Of a stretch of DNA of 17,739 nucleotides, positions 1-8,999 are shown one piece after another. The DNA comes from Chitinophagaceae bacterium. GTDB taxonomy: Bacteria > Bacteroidota > Bacteroidia > Chitinophagales > Chitinophagaceae. The position numbers were made by a program, and so were the translations under genes. The stretch is from contig DNMB01000016.1 of assembly GCA_003489485.1 (NCBI GenBank), positions 1-17,739 on the forward strand. Direction: 5' to 3'. The notes under the pieces are model-generated. The model saw only the letters and a list, made by a program, of their open reading frames with translations, was not told the DNA's origin and made no database searches. The first letter of the stretch is position 1; each line of letters begins with the position of its first letter.

Positions 1-2782
1 AGGCATTCTCGAGATAGTAATCAGAGAGATACCAGTTGTTGACAAAGTTGGTGGTAAGGAAATTGCGCGTTGCGTTGCCGATAAAGCGAACCGGGTTCTT
101 AACGGCACGCATTACAGCGTTGTTGGAGTTAACGTTATTGTAGAGATAGTTGCCTACCATGCCGTGTCCGGTAAATCCAACGCTGAATTTCTTGATCGTC
201 AAATTGGTGCTGAATCCGAGCAATACGTCGGCAGCAGGCTTTTGGCTGATCTGGCGATCATCGTTATTGATGATACCATCACGGTTGGTATCCTCGAACA
301 AACCTTCGATGGGGTTACCATTTCCATCATAGATCTGCTTGAGCATGTAAAAACTATTGGGGAAAGAACCCACCGCATGAATACCGATGGTGTTACCCGT
401 ACCGCCACCGATACCGGTCACCTCTTGCCCTTTGAACTTAGGATCGGGGTTACGCAGCAAATTAGTGATGGTGGCCTTATTATAGGCATAATTCAAAGAA
501 AGGTCCCAGGTTACATTCTTGTTACGAATGGGAACCAGGTTCAATACAACCTCAACCCCTTCGCTGTTGATGTTACCTACGTTGGTAACGATCTCGTTGA
601 CAAAGTTGGCACCAGAGGCAACAGCTACGTTAGCCAGCAGGTCCTTGGTCTCACGAGAGTAGTAATCTACGGTACCGGAGATACGGTTGTTGAAGAAGCC
701 GTAGTCCAAACCGAAGTTGGTGGTAGTGGTAGTTTCCCAGCGAATAGAAGGATCATATCCCTCAGGGCGCAGGTAACTTACAAATGCATTACCGAACTGT
801 TGCATGGCGGTATTGCTACTAAGTGAGTAGCGGGGCAGATAAGAATAGTATCCGATACCATCTTGCTGACCGGTCACCCCCCAGCTGAAACGGAATTTGA
901 AATCGTTGATGCTCTTTGAATTCTTGAAGAAATCTTCTCTGGCCTTCCAGGCTACAGCCACAGAGGGGAAGTAACCGATACGATCATCGGGATTCAGCTT
1001 AGAGCTGGCATCACTTCTGATGGTAGCGGTGATCAGGTATTTATCCATCAGCGTGTAGTTTACACGACCGATGTACGACTCTAAACGATACTCGGGGCGA
1101 TCGGTCTTGAACACAGGCTCGCTTCCGATGATGGTATCTTTTTTGGCAGGGTTGGCAGGATCGTAAATACGACGATAGCTGAGCGCAGGGAAATTAGATA
1201 CCTTGGTCAGGAAACTTTGGTAGCTATGTGCGACCAATACGTCTACTTTAGATTTGATCTTTTTGATATCCTTTGAGTAGAACAAGCCCACATCGGCGAG
1301 CTGGTTGATCTTTTGTTGTTCGTAATATCTTTTACGACCACCGTCCCTAAAGGCGGTTGCAGAAACCGAGTCGGTATTATCATTACCACTTCCGTCGGCA
1401 AAATCCATACCCAAATTAGCTTGCAATTTCAGGTCGCGTAAGAAAGGAAGCGTATACTCGAATTGCGCATTACCGATCATACGATTAACAGTAGAGCGGT
1501 TGTCGCGCAGCATCAGCAGACCTACAGGATTGCGGTTAGAAAGATCGTTGGGAAGACCGCCGGCGATCCACTCGTAGTATCCGCCCCAGTTTCTGTTACC
1601 GGAGAGAACAGGTTGCGTAGGATCGAAGGTTACGGCATTACCGATCGCTCCTTCGTTGGCAAAACGATTCTGTGTTTGTGAGGCCTTGACCGAGATGTTA
1701 ACGGCCAGATTATCGTTGAGGAGCTTGGGAGAAAGATTGATAGCGGTAGAGATACGGCTAAAGTTATTGGTCTTGAGGATACCGTTTTGATTAAGGTAGC
1801 CTACAGAAGCGCGGAAGGGAATGTTACCAAGAGAACCACTGGCGCTGATGGTATTGTCAACTCCGATGGCAGCCTGATAAATTTCTTTCTGCCAATCGGT
1901 GTTAGCAGTACCGAGCATGGCCTTATACGTATTGTTGCCGGTAGCGGTCGCATCGCGGTTGATGATACCGCGAATCTCGTCGGCAGTGAGTACATCTACA
2001 TAATCAGCGATCATACCCACGGAGGTAACGTTATTGAAGTTGAAGCGAAGCGCTCCTTTGCCACCCTTCTTGGTGGTTACGATGATGACCCCGTTGGAGG
2101 CACGAGAACCATAAAGCGCCGTAGCAGAGGCGTCTTTCAAAATGGTCATGGACTCAATATCGTTGGGGTTAATGGTGTTGAGCAGATTGGCTGAACCTGA
2201 TATGCCATTACCATCAACGGGTACTCCGTCGATCACCAATAGTGGATCGTTGCTGGCATTGAGCGAGGCTCCTCCGCGAATACGAAGACGGCTACCGCCT
2301 CCTGCAGAACCACCACCGGTGGTCACAGAAAGACCGGCCACCTTACCTACGAGCAATTGCTCGGCAGAGTTGATGTTACCCTTTTGAAAATCTTTGGCGC
2401 CCACTGCCACCACCGATCCGGTCAGATCGGTCTTGCGACGTGTACCGTACGCCACTACTACCACGTCTTCCATAGAAGAAGAGGCCGCAGCCAGCGATAC
2501 AGTTAGCGAATTACCCTGAATGGCTACCTCGCGGGTCTCAAACCCAACAGAAGAAAGTACCAGGGTGTTAACAGAGGCGGGAACAGAGAGACGGAACTGT
2601 CCGGCTGCATCAGTTTGCGTACCCAGTGTGCTGCCTTTGGCAACGACACTGACACCGCTGAGCGGGGCACCACTGGCATCAGAAACTTTTCCGGTAATCA
2701 CTCTGTCTTGTGCAAAAGAAACATGCGCTGCAAGAGCTAGCACGATAAGGCTAAAGGCCCTCGAGAGTTTAGATAATGACAT
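1..2782 (-). CDS. SusC/RagA-family TonB-linked outer-membrane receptor (partial, C-terminus off the left edge)
   Basis: Outer-membrane TonB-dependent transporter of the SusC type, which imports glycan fragments with a SusD lipoprotein. Reading the minus strand from the ATG at 2782 gives about 927 codons, and the frame is open at every point I checked down to base 1. Visible parts: signal peptide of about 24 residues ending in VSFA before QD; a CarboxypepD_reg-like beta-sandwich (about 28-100, starting ITGKVSDASGAPLSGVSV); a TonB-box-like MEDVVVVAYGT (104-114); and the plug with PLLVIDGVPV (180-189) and TILKDASATALYGSRASNG (213-231), both hallmarks of SusC proteins. The last visible residues, WYLSDYYLENA, match the segment usually found roughly 100 residues before the end of the barrel. 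Its place behind a secreted alpha-amylase suggests starch or maltodextrin as substrate, which is inference. susD is expected further left. Confidence 0.95.
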   Translation of the reverse strand, partial: MSLSKLSRAFSLIVLALAAHVSFAQDRVITGKVSDASGAPLSGVSVVAKGSTLGTQTDAAGQFRLSVPASVNTLVLSSVGFETREVAIQGNSLTVSLAAASSSMEDVVVVAYGTRRKTDLTGSVVAVGAKDFQKGNINSAEQLLVGKVAGLSVTTGGGSAGGGSRLRIRGGASLNASNDPLLVIDGVPVDGNGISGSANLLNTINPNDIESMTILKDASATALYGSRASNGVIIVTTKKGGKGALRFNFNNVTSVGMIADYVDVLTADEIRGIINRDATATGNNTYKAMLGTANTDWQKEIYQAAIGVDNTISASGSLGNIPFRASVGYLNQNGILKTNNFSRISTAINLSPKLLNDNLAVNISVKASQTQNRFANEGAIGNAVTFDPTQPVLSGNRNWGGYYEWIAGGLPNDLSNRNPVGLLMLRDNRSTVNRMIGNAQFEYTLPFLRDLKLQANLGMDFADGSGNDNTDSVSATAFRDGGRKRYYEQQKINQLADVGLFYSKDIKKIKSKVDVLVAHSYQSFLTKVSNFPALSYRRIYDPANPAKKDTIIGSEPVFKTDRPEYRLESYIGRVNYTLMDKYLITATIRSDASSKLNPDDRIGYFPSVAVAWKAREDFFKNSKSINDFKFRFSWGVTGQQDGIGYYSYLPRYSLSSNTAMQQFGNAFVSYLRPEGYDPSIRWETTTTTNFGLDYGFFNNRISGTVDYYSRETKDLLANVAVASGANFVNEIVTNVGNINSEGVEVVLNLVPIRNKNVTWDLSLNYAYNKATITNLLRNPDPKFKGQEVTGIGGGTGNTIGIHAVGSFPNSFYMLKQIYDGNGNPIEGLFEDTNRDGIINNDDRQISQKPAADVLLGFSTNLTIKKFSVGFTGHGMVGNYLYNNVNSNNAVMRAVKNPVRFIGNATRNFLTTNFVNNWYLSDYYLENA

Positions 2783-2842
2783 AAGCAATCATTAATGGTT
2801 AAGCAATTCGGGTTGACTACACAGGCAATAAAATGTTTTCAA

Positions 2843-2871
2843 CAAACACAAACGAATGTGTAGCAAACACA
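2843..2871. repeat. Two direct copies of CAAACACA, 21 bp apart, in front of susC
   Basis: CAAACACA occurs at 2843-2850 and again at 2864-2871, so the start-to-start distance is 21 bp, two turns of B-DNA. The right-hand copy touches the candidate -7 box. This is a plausible tandem binding site on one face of the helix, perhaps for the adjacent Nudix regulator. No binding data are implied. Confidence 0.35.
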
Positions 2872-2901
2872 CAATATTACCGATAATTTATATTTCACAA
2901 A
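2872..2901 (-). promoter_or_regulatory. Possible promoter of the susC-like gene
   Basis: On the minus strand a TTTG (2901-2898) is followed after 18 bases by TAATATTG (2879-2872). This is one mismatch from the Bacteroidota -7 consensus TAnnTTTG and close to the usual 19-21 base spacing. It would give a leader of about 80-90 bases before the ATG at 2782. The region is AT-rich, so a chance match is possible. Confidence 0.3.
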
Positions 2902-2991
2902 AACTTTGTTAAAGAGAAGACAACTATTTTCTACTTTGGGCTGCACAACGAAAAATGTTTAATATATAAATGATTTACAGTTACTTACATA

Positions 2992-3714
2992 TTAAATAAC
3001 CTTTAAACGACCCCGAAGACGCTTTTTCAAGGCCGGATTTAACTTATACAGCTTTCCCGGCCGGTGCGGCACATCGGACTCCATTTCGTTCAGATCGACC
3101 AACCAATCCTTTAAACTGACCTTCTTTCGAAAGTTGCGTCGATCCAGGTCCGTTCCCAAAATAGCTTCGTACACCTCTTGCAATTGCCGGAGCGAAAATT
3201 TCTCGGGCAATAAGCTAAAGATGAGGGGTCGTTCCAATACCTGCTGGCGAAGCCTGAGCAAACAACTATCCAAAATATCTTTATGGTCGAAAGCCAGCTT
3301 TCCGATTTTACTGATGGGATGCCAGTGAAGATCATTGTGATTTAGTCGCAACTGGTGATGATGCAGATCGAGTAAGGAAAAATAGGCCGTGGTCACGACC
3401 CTTCCTGAAGGGTGTCGTCCGATTCTGCCAAACGTTTGCACTTGCTCGAGGTACACGTCATTGAGTCCGGTGCGTTCGCGCAAGATGCGGTAAGAGGCCT
3501 CATCCAGATCTTCGTCGGGGCGCACCAAGTCGCCCAACAATGAATTCAACCCACTGAATTCTTCGAGATCCGATTTGATCAGCAATACTTTTAGCTGTTT
3601 GTTCTCATAGCCAAGAATGACGCAATCGACCGATACGGCTATGTTGAAATAATCGAGATGGCTGATCTTCTCGGTCTCGGCGGTCTTAAATGCTTTTAAA
3701 ATTTTATCAGGCAT
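2992..3714 (-). CDS. Nudix-domain transcriptional regulator (NrtR/AraR-like, degenerate Nudix box)
   Basis: A 240-residue regulator with an N-terminal Nudix-fold sensor and a C-terminal winged helix, the layout of NrtR (NAD metabolism) and of the sugar-responsive AraR of Bacteroides. The Nudix segment lies at about residues 61-84 (LGDLVRPDEDLDEASYRILR, then ERTGL). Compared with GX5EX7REUXEEXGU, the first Glu of REUXEE is Ile77 and the last is Arg81; only Glu80 remains. Two of three metal-binding glutamates are therefore lost and hydrolysis is unlikely. The winged helix is at about 166-233, with FSLRQLQEVYEAILGTDLDR and RRNFRKK followed by RPGKLYKLN, typical of the NrtR C-terminal domain. I chose the ATG at 3714; a TTG at 3720 is also in frame. 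It begins 15 bp after the amylase stop, so the two are probably co-transcribed, with susC next downstream. Its natural role is probably ligand-dependent control of this locus (inference). Confidence 0.88.
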   Translation of the reverse strand: MPDKILKAFKTAETEKISHLDYFNIAVSVDCVILGYENKQLKVLLIKSDLEEFSGLNSLLGDLVRPDEDLDEASYRILRERTGLNDVYLEQVQTFGRIGRHPSGRVVTTAYFSLLDLHHHQLRLNHNDLHWHPISKIGKLAFDHKDILDSCLLRLRQQVLERPLIFSLLPEKFSLRQLQEVYEAILGTDLDRRNFRKKVSLKDWLVDLNEMESDVPHRPGKLYKLNPALKKRLRGRLKVI

Positions 3715-3729
3715 AAGCAATCGATTCCG

Positions 3730-6642
3730 TTACTGAATAATCAGTTTTATAGTTCGTGTACCGCTAGGCGTAACCACCTGCGCCGCATATAGACCTGCAC
3801 TCAATGAGGCCACTTTTGAACTGATGTCGAGCCGGTGTATTCCCTCGGCGAGTTGTCCGTTGTGCAACTGTACTACACGCTGGCCGGCCAGATTGTATAA
3901 CTGGGCTTGCACGGCACCGGCCAATGGAAGCTGCAGTTCTAACTGGGTAGTTGTTCCGCCCGTGCGAGACACCAGATTCGGTAAGAATTTTACAGATAGC
4001 TCGGTAACGGGTGTGCCGCCGCCGCCACCACTACCACCGCCGCCGGAGCCACCGGAGCCGGTAATGTTGCGATTAACATAGACCTTGTACTCTCCGGGCT
4101 GCAATAAAATATTTTGACCGGCTGCAGTAGGGTTGTAAGTAGTTCCCGTAAAATAATCGTACCACGTTCCTCCACCCGGAAAACTCACGTTGCCCTGCGA
4201 AGCGGTGAGATCGAAGTTGCCCACTACCACAATGTTGGATGTATCGGTGGTAAGTTGCATCCATTTGAAAGCACCTCCCAGCGAGTGTACGATGCGATTG
4301 GATGTAAAATTGTTTTTATAAAGCGGATGCATTCTCAATTGATTGAGCTTGCTGTACACATTATAAAGGTTCTTGCGCTCGGTCACGTTATTGTAATCCC
4401 AGCGAATGGGCTTGTTTGACGTGCGGCAATTGGGGTTGACACTGCCGTCAGGGCAATGATTGATGGAGAAATCATATCCTAATTCTCCAAACTGCCAGAT
4501 CATTTTAGGGCCCGGTATCAACTGACCGAACGCTGCGGTCAACTCCATACGCTTTAAAGCAGTATTGAGATTGCGGATATTGTACCCGCCAAATGAGCTG
4601 CCGAATTGGAGGGCCTTGTACATCAAACGCTCTTCATCGTGACTCTCCATGTAAGAGATCAGATGGGGCTGGTTCCATCCCCGGGCAGTAAAGATGCTGC
4701 CACTGAAATTGGAATTGCTGAGAAAGCCCATGGCCGCCTCTTGATAATTATAGGTGTTGTTGCCCCAGAGCATCATTCCGTAGTTGGAGAGTTCGATCTC
4801 TTCTGTATTGTCCGCAAAATGTTCCAAGATCACATAACTGCCGGGCGATTTTACTTGCATGGTATCGTAGTAGCGCTTCCAAATGGCCACACGAGTAGGG
4901 TCATAGCGACCCCAGGCCGCTACATCCGATCCGGTATTGTTCTGTGTAAATCCTTTTGAGAGATCAAAGCGATAGCCATCCACCTTATATTCTTTTAGCC
5001 AATGCTCCATGACCCGGCTGCTAAAATTGCGGGTCAGCAAACTCTCGTGGTTAAAATCATTGAATACGTTAAAGGGATGACGGGCGGTTTCGTTGAGCCA
5101 GGGATTATCGGCGGCCGGACGATTGGCCGCACTGTTCCAATAAAGAGCCGCTAGTGGATTGCTGCCCGTGGTATGATTGAGTACCATATCGAGGATCACG
5201 GCAATACCACGACGATGGCACGTATCAATGAATTCCTTGAGCGAATTCTTGGGACCGTAGTACTTATCGGGAGCAAAGTAATAAGATGGATTGTAGCCCC
5301 AACTTTCATTGCCATCGAACTCACCCACCGGCATCAGCTTGATGGCGTTGATGCCCAACCTTTGTAAATAACTGAGCGTATCACGAAGTGTTTTCCAATC
5401 GTGGGCAGCAATAAAATCGCGCAAGAGCAATTCGTAAATGATCAACCCTCTTTTATCGGGTCTTGTAAAATTGGGGACCGTCCAATTGTATCCGGGTGAA
5501 TTGGTCTGTAAGATACTCACGATCCCACTGGTCTGTCCGGTAGGATAAGGTTTGAGATTAGGAAAAGTAGCAGGAGCAATGTAGGGATCGTTCCAGGGGT
5601 CCAGTACTTTCTCTGCATAAGGGTCGCCTACCCGTAGATTACCATCCACCAAATATTGAAAGGCGTATTCTGTACCAGGGTTCAGTCCGGTAATGCGCAA
5701 CCACCAATAATTGCCATCGGGCGTTTTGCTCATGGCATAGTTATTTTGCTCTTGCCAATTGCTGCCGGGCAGGTCGCCAATTACCGATACGCGTTGCTTG
5801 CCGGGGGCATAGAGCACCAACACAACCGATGTATTACCCGCTTCGTAATTGATACCATCTCGCACTCCGGCCGGAAGCGGTGCCACATTAACTGAACCCC
5901 CTACAAAAAATCGCAGCGTGTCTCGCTTGGTCAGTGTACCGCTTACGGCCTCTGCAACGATCTCTTGCGCGCCGGCCGCACCAATTACAGGGCTGGCCGA
6001 TACCGTACTCGCATTGGTTACCGTTTGCACGACAGTACCATTATAATAGATCCGCATAGTAGACGCGGTACTGCTTGACTGAGCAGTTACAGGAAGAGTC
6101 TGCCCCACTTGGCGGGTGATGGGCTCGGGTATAGGGATGGCCGTTGGTTGAAAGGGAGGATCGGTAAACCGCACCGACAATTCATTGGGATAAATAGGCA
6201 GGTACATGTCAGATCCGTCGGCATTGGTCTGTTTGACGTTGCCGTTGCCGCTACGGAACAATATGGCGATCTGGCGAATGGTCTCGCCGGCCGGTACTCC
6301 GTAAAATGCCCTTACATTGGTAATATCGTAGCGCCACTTGTTATTGCCCAGCGAGGTGGCTTGCAACCCGGGTACCAATTGCCCCCACGGACTCTGAGAA
6401 CCGAACTTTACATAGCGCCAGTCGGTGGCACTGGTGCTAAGATTGGTAATAACGCCGGTATGAACGTATACATCAGTGGGATTGGAATAATTATTGAGCG
6501 CCCCGTTGCCCTTGGTAGCATCTACCACAATAGAGAGATTGTCGTTATCGCGAGGAAATAAGGGGTTGCAGGTAAGCAACTGGGAATGAGCAGGCAGCAC
6601 AAACCAAACGAGCAAGCTGAGCAACAGCAGGTTCTTTTTCAT
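3730..6642 (-). CDS. Secreted GH13 alpha-amylase family enzyme with T9SS C-terminal sorting domain
   Basis: A 970-residue secreted glycoside hydrolase acting on alpha-glucans. Domains in order: signal peptide (1-20, ending PAHS before Q21); an N-terminal beta-rich domain (about 21-160) resembling the DUF4961-like modules of Bacteroidota amylases; an Ig-like linker domain (about 165-250); a CBM48/E-set-like domain (about 262-350, with VSVIGDLPGSNW and AFQYLVDG); and the GH13 barrel (about 395-770). GH13 conserved regions are complete: DMVLNH (485-490), GYRFDLSKG with nucleophile Asp560, VILEH with acid/base Glu607, and ESHDEE with Asp669. A C-terminal beta domain is followed by a Gly/Ser linker (862-876) and a Por-type sorting domain (about 880-970, LYNLAGQRVV and SAGLYAAQVV, ending TRTIKLIIQ). 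The start at 6642 is chosen because it gives the signal peptide; an upstream in-frame ATG at 6774 would add 44 charged residues. There is no lipobox, so it is T9SS cargo rather than a SusG-like lipoprotein. Confidence 0.95.
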   Translation of the reverse strand: MKKNLLLLSLLVWFVLPAHSQLLTCNPLFPRDNDNLSIVVDATKGNGALNNYSNPTDVYVHTGVITNLSTSATDWRYVKFGSQSPWGQLVPGLQATSLGNNKWRYDITNVRAFYGVPAGETIRQIAILFRSGNGNVKQTNADGSDMYLPIYPNELSVRFTDPPFQPTAIPIPEPITRQVGQTLPVTAQSSSTASTMRIYYNGTVVQTVTNASTVSASPVIGAAGAQEIVAEAVSGTLTKRDTLRFFVGGSVNVAPLPAGVRDGINYEAGNTSVVLVLYAPGKQRVSVIGDLPGSNWQEQNNYAMSKTPDGNYWWLRITGLNPGTEYAFQYLVDGNLRVGDPYAEKVLDPWNDPYIAPATFPNLKPYPTGQTSGIVSILQTNSPGYNWTVPNFTRPDKRGLIIYELLLRDFIAAHDWKTLRDTLSYLQRLGINAIKLMPVGEFDGNESWGYNPSYYFAPDKYYGPKNSLKEFIDTCHRRGIAVILDMVLNHTTGSNPLAALYWNSAANRPAADNPWLNETARHPFNVFNDFNHESLLTRNFSSRVMEHWLKEYKVDGYRFDLSKGFTQNNTGSDVAAWGRYDPTRVAIWKRYYDTMQVKSPGSYVILEHFADNTEEIELSNYGMMLWGNNTYNYQEAAMGFLSNSNFSGSIFTARGWNQPHLISYMESHDEERLMYKALQFGSSFGGYNIRNLNTALKRMELTAAFGQLIPGPKMIWQFGELGYDFSINHCPDGSVNPNCRTSNKPIRWDYNNVTERKNLYNVYSKLNQLRMHPLYKNNFTSNRIVHSLGGAFKWMQLTTDTSNIVVVGNFDLTASQGNVSFPGGGTWYDYFTGTTYNPTAAGQNILLQPGEYKVYVNRNITGSGGSGGGGSGGGGGTPVTELSVKFLPNLVSRTGGTTTQLELQLPLAGAVQAQLYNLAGQRVVQLHNGQLAEGIHRLDISSKVASLSAGLYAAQVVTPSGTRTIKLIIQ

Positions 6643-6782
6643 ACGGCAGAGTTGAAGATCGATACTAAAAATACAAATATGTACTAAAAACACATTAAAC
6701 CTTCGTCGATTTTTTTTGTGATCGCCCGACCATCGGTCACAAACCGCAGCGCCCGACTTACCTTTACACCCCAACTGGACAC
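6643..6782. promoter_or_regulatory. Divergent promoter region between the amylase gene and ligA
   Basis: This 140-bp gap must drive both divergent genes. Toward ligA, TACCTTTA (6759-6766) resembles the -7 box TAnnTTTG and lies 24 bases before the ATG at 6783. Toward the amylase gene, TATTTTTA (6673-6666, minus) and CATATTTG (6681-6674, minus) are weaker candidates. I see no convincing -33 TTTG at the right spacing for either, and no clear operator. Confidence 0.35.
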
Positions 6783-8882
6783 ATGTACGAAAAAAAAGAT
6801 ACCCTTTCTTGGCAGAGCGTTACACAAAAGCTGCTGCAACAGCAACGAGGCCAGGGTATTGCAGTAGCTGATCTGGAGTTGCTGCGGGGCGTGTTACGCT
6901 TTCATGAGTATCGCTACTATGTACTTAATGACCCATTACTTTCTGACTTTGAATACGACCAGCTTTTTAAATCGCTCGAGAAACTGGAGCGCCAACATCC
7001 GCTACTCGTTACGCCTGACTCGCCTACCCAACGGGTCGCAAAAGATCTGACTCGCGATTTTCCGACCGTTCAGCACTTGGTCCCGATGTTATCGCTCGAT
7101 AATTCTTATAACGCAGACGACCTGATTGATTTTGACCGAAGGGTCAAAGAACTTACCGGACTGACCTCGGTAGAATATTGCGTAGAGCCCAAATTCGATG
7201 GCAGCAGTATCTCACTCATTTATAAGAACGATCTGCTTGCGAGAGCCGCCACGCGCGGAGATGGATTGCAAGGAGACGAAGTGACCAACAACGTAAAACA
7301 GATTCGCACCGTACCCCTGTCCGCACCGTTTGCCGCACTAGGCATCGAAGAGATCGAGATCAGAGGAGAGGTGCTCATCAATAAAGAAAATTTTAATCGC
7401 TTTAACGAGGGACTCTTGCAACAGGGATTGCCTCCGCTCGCCAACCCGCGCAATGCAGCAGCAGGTACCCTTCGACTAAAAGATCCGGCCGAGGCAGCCA
7501 AAAGAAAGCTCGAGGTATTTGTCTACCACATTAGCTATGTAGGATCGATTGCCAAGGCCTCGACCCCTAAAGCACTTGAGACCCATGCGGGCGCACTGGA
7601 GCTACTTTGGGAGATGGGGTTTCGTAGCCCTCATCTAGAAAAAAAAATATGCAAGGGCATTGATGCCGTTATTGAGCATTGCACACAATTCGAGCATTCG
7701 CGCGACGAATTACCCTACGAGATCGATGGCATGGTCATTAAAGTAAATGCCATCGAATGGCAAGAAAAAATGGGGATGACCTCGCATCATCCGCGCTGGG
7801 CCGTTGCGTACAAATTCAAGGCCAGACAAGCCACTACTCAATTGACAGGTGTGGAATTTCAAGTAGGAAGAACCGGCGCCGTAACCCCCGTGGCCAAACT
7901 AACACCGGTGCCCGTAGGTGGTGTGATGGTCTCGAGCATCTCCATACATAACGAAGAGTATATACAAGAAAAGGACTTGCGCATCGGAGACCAGGTGTTG
8001 ATCGAAAGAGCAGGCGATGTGATTCCGCAGATCGTAAAATCGCTGACAGACCTGAGAAAAGGAAAAGAAAAGAAAATCATTTTTCCCACGCAGTGTCCGG
8101 TGTGCAACAGCCACCTGTTCAAAGAAGAAGAGGAGGCCGTTTGGCGTTGTATCAATATTGAATGCCCGGCACAGGTGGTAGAACGCATCATTCATTTCGT
8201 AAGTAAGGATGCGATGGATATTCGGGGGCTTGGCGAGGCCAATATCCGAAAGTTCTATGAGCTGCAACTACTGCGTGATATTCCGAGTATTTACACATTT
8301 AATTTCAGCGCGCTCGAAAACCAAGAGGGCTTTGGAAAAAAATCGATCGAGAATTTACAAACAGCCATCACCGCATCCAAGACGCAACCATTGCACCGAC
8401 TGATCTATGCCCTGGGCATACGATTTGTTGGAGAAACTACCGCCCGCACGCTGGCTGCTGCCGTCGATCATTTGCTTGACTTCGAAAAATTCTCTGTTGA
8501 GCAACTACTGGAGTTAGAAGATGTAGGCCCTAAGGTGGCTGGCAGCATCCACGATTTTTTCAGCAATAAAGAAAATATCGAGATGATCAAGACGCTGGAG
8601 CGATTGGGTCTCTCGCTACGCAACGAGAAAAAGGGCGTCACACCATCAGGCAACCTAAGCGGAAAAACTTTTTTATTTACCGGCACCTTGCCTACACTAA
8701 AGAGATCGACGGCTGAAGAGATGGTGCGAAGCCAGGGTGGTCTTGTGTTGGGCGGCGTAAGTGCCAAACTCGATTATCTGGTTACAGGGGAAGACGCCGG
8801 CAGCAAATTGGAAAAAGCCAAAAAGATCAACACGATCCGCATAATTTCTGAGGCGGAGTTTCTGCAACTGATTGGAAATTGA
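6783..8882 (+). CDS. ligA: NAD-dependent DNA ligase LigA
   Basis: This essential ligase seals nicks in duplex DNA during replication and repair, using NAD+ as adenylate donor. The 699-residue protein shows the full LigA architecture. It has the Ia domain with HEYRYYVLNDPLLSDFEYD (41-59); the adenylation motif EPKFDG with nucleophile Lys137; conserved RGEV (194-197) and EIDGMVIKV (313-321); an OB fold (about 350-425, VGRTGAVTPVAKLTPV); a four-Cys zinc finger (Cys438, Cys441, Cys456, Cys461); helix-hairpin-helix repeats (about 475-595); and a C-terminal BRCT domain (about 624-699, LSGKTFLFTGTLPTLKR). It is slightly longer than the usual roughly 670 residues, mainly from N-terminal residues. The ATG at 6783 is the natural start, about 24 bases after a -7-like box. 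It is divergent from the amylase gene and functionally unrelated to it. Confidence 0.98.
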   Translation: MYEKKDTLSWQSVTQKLLQQQRGQGIAVADLELLRGVLRFHEYRYYVLNDPLLSDFEYDQLFKSLEKLERQHPLLVTPDSPTQRVAKDLTRDFPTVQHLVPMLSLDNSYNADDLIDFDRRVKELTGLTSVEYCVEPKFDGSSISLIYKNDLLARAATRGDGLQGDEVTNNVKQIRTVPLSAPFAALGIEEIEIRGEVLINKENFNRFNEGLLQQGLPPLANPRNAAAGTLRLKDPAEAAKRKLEVFVYHISYVGSIAKASTPKALETHAGALELLWEMGFRSPHLEKKICKGIDAVIEHCTQFEHSRDELPYEIDGMVIKVNAIEWQEKMGMTSHHPRWAVAYKFKARQATTQLTGVEFQVGRTGAVTPVAKLTPVPVGGVMVSSISIHNEEYIQEKDLRIGDQVLIERAGDVIPQIVKSLTDLRKGKEKKIIFPTQCPVCNSHLFKEEEEAVWRCINIECPAQVVERIIHFVSKDAMDIRGLGEANIRKFYELQLLRDIPSIYTFNFSALENQEGFGKKSIENLQTAITASKTQPLHRLIYALGIRFVGETTARTLAAAVDHLLDFEKFSVEQLLELEDVGPKVAGSIHDFFSNKENIEMIKTLERLGLSLRNEKKGVTPSGNLSGKTFLFTGTLPTLKRSTAEEMVRSQGGLVLGGVSAKLDYLVTGEDAGSKLEKAKKINTIRIISEAEFLQLIGN

Positions 8883-8999
8883 TTGCGCAATTGAGGCTGC
8901 TGCGAGATCGAGGTTTTGTTGCTAGCGTTTGCGATTTACCCCCTGCCTTTTGTGAAAAAGAACTTGCATCGAATCAATGCATGCTGTTAGATTATCATC

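Noticed and set aside
164..826. A 220-codon open frame on the plus strand
   Set aside because: It lies antisense inside the susC-like gene, whose minus-strand frame carries continuous SusC family sequence; the plus-strand product has no recognisable features.
6643..6774. A 44-residue N-terminal extension of the amylase
   Set aside because: It is rich in charged residues, hides the signal peptide inside the protein, and covers the divergent promoter region; the ATG at 6642 gives a textbook signal peptide.
8882..8891. Palindrome ATTGCGCAAT just after ligA
   Set aside because: It is only 10 bp with no T-run or promoter context; too short to call a terminator or operator.
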